A stretch of DNA of 7,815 nucleotides, taken from the NCBI GenBank assembly GCA_016839385.1, contig JAEOUK010000508.1, positions 1 through 7,815 on the forward strand, written 5' to 3'. Position numbers and translations under genes: made by a program. How positions within the stretch are numbered: position 1 is the stretch's first letter; every line of letters starts with the position of its first letter. Below, piece after piece: positions 5,557 to 7,815 of this stretch. Under the pieces are notes generated by a model. The model made no database searches. It was not told the origin of the DNA and was given only the letters and a program-made list of their open reading frames with translations. The stretch is from Promethearchaeota archaeon (GTDB lineage: Archaea; Asgardarchaeota; Lokiarchaeia; Sigynarchaeales; MK-D1).

Positions 5557-5581
5557 TAAATTATAGATGATGGGTGTTTGA

Positions 5582-6955
5582 ATGAAAAGAAAAAATGTTC
5601 TCTCAAAGGAATCAGACTTAGAGAAACACGTTGGAATCTCTACCTTCACTACTACCACACCTATTATTGAGGGAGATTTGAAAATCCGTCCTGAAGATTT
5701 TATAGTCTCTGAAATAACCCCTACAGGAAATATACTCACGATTAATGAACCAAAGTATCCAGAAGTTAAGGGTACTCGATCCTCAAAAATCTCTTATACC
5801 CTAATTGAAGTCGTGAAGAGAAATGAGGATACAATTTTAGCTGCTGAAAAACTTGCTAAAGAATTAGGGATTGATTCAAGTCATGTATCCTGGGCTGGTT
5901 TAAAAGATAATCGAGCTATTACTGTGCAAAGAATGACCGTTAAAGGAGATTATCGTCAAAAACTTTCCCATCTCCATTTTGATACATTTTTCATAAAAAA
6001 CATTCATTACTCGAAAAAACCAATTAAACTTGGAGATCTTTGGGGCAACAGATTTGAAATTATTATACGAAATATTTCTGATTTCAAAAAAGAGCAATTG
6101 GATGAAATTACAGCGGAATTTAAATCTCAAATCGCAAAAAATGGGTTTCCAAATTATTATGGATTACAAAGATTTGGTTCGATTCGACCCAATTCATATT
6201 TAGTTGGTAAATTTATTTTCTTGAAAAGTTATCAAAAAGCAGTTGAGGAATTTCTTTATTCGACCTATCCTCCTGAACATGAAATAGTGAAAATATGTCG
6301 AAAACAATTGCAGGAAACACAAGATTTCCAACAAGCACTTCGAGACTTTCCAGAAGGTTTGTATTATGAACGGATAATGATAAAACATTTATTAAAAAAA
6401 TCAGGAGATTATTTTGGGGCATTGAAGCGTATTCCCCGTCCTTTATTGAATTTATTAATGTCCTCCTATCAATCATATCTATTTAATATGGCAGTAAGTC
6501 AACGTAAGCAAAAAATTGGGAATTTAACTGAACCCAAAAATAACGATACGATTAGCTTATTGCTGGAAGAGAATGGTTTGACTACTCCTGTCCGTTATAC
6601 ATACACAAGCTGGAAAAAGTCCCATTTGAAAAAAGTGCTGGAAATGGATCGAGCTCGGATTCTTTGCCCGATTTTGGGTTATGACACAGTATTGAAAGAA
6701 AACTTCTTCAAAAAAATATATTCTCGAATATTACAGAAGGAAAGGTTTAAACTTGAGTATTTTAAGAATGTAAAAGACCTAAAAACCTATGATTTCAGAG
6801 GATCCTATCGTTCATTATTTGTGAAACCCAAAGATCTCCATGTCGATGCAGAATTTGATAACAAAATGAAACCAATTATCCATATGAGATTTTCCCTACC
6901 TAAAGGAACTTACGCAACCATGTTGATTCGAGAATTGACCAAACATGAAAAGTAG
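5582..6955 (+). CDS. truD: tRNA pseudouridine synthase TruD (Pus7 family)
   Basis: Converts uridine 13 of certain tRNAs to pseudouridine (family knowledge). At 457 residues it has the archaeal form, longer than bacterial TruD. The N-terminal segment IRPEDFIVSEI is the family's conserved opening. Catalytic Asp109 lies in HVSWAGLKDNRAITVQ. Further motifs are FPNYYGLQRFGSIRPNS with the conserved Asn and Phe, SSYQSYLFNMAV after the insertion domain, and the C-terminal FSLPKGTYATMLIRE. The TRUD insertion domain lies between YGLQRFGS and the later core (about residues 220-350). Alternative ATGs upstream are out of frame or followed by a stop; GGGTG 5-9 bases before the chosen ATG supports it. It follows pth2 and is convergent with the membrane protein gene, 16 bp between stops. 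No damage seen. Confidence 0.96.
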   Translation: MKRKNVLSKESDLEKHVGISTFTTTTPIIEGDLKIRPEDFIVSEITPTGNILTINEPKYPEVKGTRSSKISYTLIEVVKRNEDTILAAEKLAKELGIDSSHVSWAGLKDNRAITVQRMTVKGDYRQKLSHLHFDTFFIKNIHYSKKPIKLGDLWGNRFEIIIRNISDFKKEQLDEITAEFKSQIAKNGFPNYYGLQRFGSIRPNSYLVGKFIFLKSYQKAVEEFLYSTYPPEHEIVKICRKQLQETQDFQQALRDFPEGLYYERIMIKHLLKKSGDYFGALKRIPRPLLNLLMSSYQSYLFNMAVSQRKQKIGNLTEPKNNDTISLLLEENGLTTPVRYTYTSWKKSHLKKVLEMDRARILCPILGYDTVLKENFFKKIYSRILQKERFKLEYFKNVKDLKTYDFRGSYRSLFVKPKDLHVDAEFDNKMKPIIHMRFSLPKGTYATMLIRELTKHEK

Positions 6956-6970
6956 ATAAATAAAAAATAG
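6956..6970 (-). terminator. U-rich terminator candidate after the membrane protein gene
   Basis: On the minus strand, directly after the stop at 6972, the sequence reads CTATTTTTTATTTA. This oligo-T stretch in a 16-bp convergent gap fits an archaeal intrinsic terminator. Confidence 0.38.
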
Positions 6971-6971
6971 A

Positions 6972-7815
6972 TTAAATTTCGAAGATTTCTTTTAGTAATA
7001 CATCGTCATTTGCGAATGGAGTGCAATTTCCGTCCCATTTTTTCAAAACATCTCCATGGCGTCTTTCAAATTCAGAAACGAAACTTGCTAGTTTAGTTCG
7101 AATTTCTGTTGTTTCTCTGTCTGCAAAAATTGCACCAAATACATATTGTCCGTACTCAATAATGACTTTCGTATCTCCATGGTCGATTGTACGCAATAAA
7201 TCTGCACTTTTTGTAGTCTCTTTGATAAAACTTGTGATTGCAGAGAACATACCTGCGACTAAACCCGGATCTGCAGTGGAACTCTCTTTGAATTTGTAAG
7301 AGAACACATCTCGACCATCTTCATACATTGTGTACATAGAATCCAATTCTGCGCGTTCATTAGTGAAACTAAACTCGGGTTCCCACCATAAAATATGTCT
7401 ACGTTTAGTCATGTATTTTATAGTAACATATAGTCTATCTCTTTCCCCGATCTCTTCAGGTAGCAATTCATCCACAGTGATTCCATTTCGGCATTCGTAC
7501 ATCAGCTGCTTAACTTCATCCCGTTCATCTTCTGTTGGACGATAAGTTTTAGGAATAGATAACAGGAAATTCGATTTTAGGCATTCATCGTAAGTTGGTA
7601 GATAATCTATTTGAGCAAATGTGATATTGTCAACGTAATTTTCGCGTTTTACCGTTTTTGAGATGAAATCTTGTCGCATATAATGGAAAGACAATCCTAT
7701 TAGTATAAATGCCATGAAATATCGCGTATACTGGAATGGAACCGACATTCCATATAGTATAATGTTAGTATTTAGTAATCCAAAATCGACTAGAGCTGTT
7801 CTCATTGTAATAACA
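6972..7815 (-). CDS. Membrane-anchored protein with C-terminal longin/roadblock-like domain (5' end probably outside window)
   Basis: The product visible from Met at 7805 is 277 residues, but the frame stays open to the window edge (Val-Ile-Thr before that Met) and no ribosome-binding site precedes it, so the gene probably continues beyond it. Residues about 27-44 (YTRYFMAFILIGLSFHYM) form one membrane segment; more may lie upstream. A charged linker (45-170) is rich in acidic and basic residues. The last 105 residues show a strand-strand-helix-strand-strand-helix pattern: DVFSYKFKE, DPGLVAGMFSAITSFIKET, TKVIIEYGQYVFGAIFADRE and TKLASFVSEFERRHGDVLKKWDG. This resembles the longin/roadblock-like sensor domains of archaeal membrane proteins, common in Asgard archaea and thought to act with small GTPases. 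The assignment is by pattern only; ligand and partner are unknown. Expression is independent of truD (convergent). Confidence 0.7.
   Translation of the reverse strand, partial: VITMRTALVDFGLLNTNIILYGMSVPFQYTRYFMAFILIGLSFHYMRQDFISKTVKRENYVDNITFAQIDYLPTYDECLKSNFLLSIPKTYRPTEDERDEVKQLMYECRNGITVDELLPEEIGERDRLYVTIKYMTKRRHILWWEPEFSFTNERAELDSMYTMYEDGRDVFSYKFKESSTADPGLVAGMFSAITSFIKETTKSADLLRTIDHGDTKVIIEYGQYVFGAIFADRETTEIRTKLASFVSEFERRHGDVLKKWDGNCTPFANDDVLLKEIFEI

Noticed and set aside
5567..5581. Mini-frame ATG-ATG-GGT-GTT-TGA ending directly before the truD start
   Set aside because: Four codons overlapping the likely truD ribosome-binding site; more simply explained as chance, although translational coupling cannot be excluded.
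5551..6476. Minus-strand open frames opposite truD
   Set aside because: They overlap conserved TruD motifs in antisense, have no ribosome-binding sites and no recognisable domains.
7021..7545. Plus-strand open frames opposite the membrane protein gene
   Set aside because: Antisense to a convincing coding frame; Ser-rich products with no domain pattern.

Overview
This AT-rich window reads as archaeal. The evidence is a 20S proteasome beta subunit with a short propeptide, an archaeal-type thymidylate synthase, type II methionine aminopeptidase, Pth2-type peptidyl-tRNA hydrolase, archaeal AspRS and TruD. A membrane-anchored longin/roadblock-like protein at the right end, of a kind I associate with Asgard archaea, makes an Asgard lineage my best guess. 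That is an inference from family resemblance, not a search.

Layout, left to right. The 3' end of thyA (+) converges on psmB (-); their stop codons share one TTAA. A 159-bp divergent intergenic region separates psmB from a small Lys-rich orphan gene (+, 1106-1366). A minus-strand run then reads, in transcription order, aspS (5091 to 3766), map (3755 to 2829), an NTP-transferase-like gene (2819 to 2016), a small protein I interpret as a divergent Alba-superfamily member (1988 to 1617) and a small zinc ribbon (1609 to 1379). Gaps are 7 to 27 bp, so this looks like one operon. Upstream of aspS, 99 bp carry divergent promoters for aspS and for a plus-strand pair, pth2 (5191-5556) and truD (5582-6955). 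truD converges on the last gene (-, 6972 to the right edge), which has a membrane segment and a C-terminal longin/roadblock-like domain and is probably cut by the window edge.

The recognised genes centre on translation and protein turnover: tRNA charging (AspRS), tRNA pseudouridylation (TruD), rescue of peptidyl-tRNA (Pth2), N-terminal Met removal (MAP) and protein degradation (PsmB). The Alba-like and zinc-ribbon proteins at the end of the aspS operon may be nucleic-acid binding, but this is unproven.

The most unusual point is aspS. The reading frame is intact for about 440 codons except for one in-frame TAA at codon 203, inside the catalytic domain between motifs 1 and 2, and a 7-bp inverted repeat surrounds it. 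Other candidates are the Alba-like protein with a long basic hairpin and an A9 run at its end, where a single-base slip would fuse it to the zinc ribbon, and the membrane-anchored longin/roadblock-like protein. No RNA genes, insertion sequences, CRISPR arrays or origins were seen.
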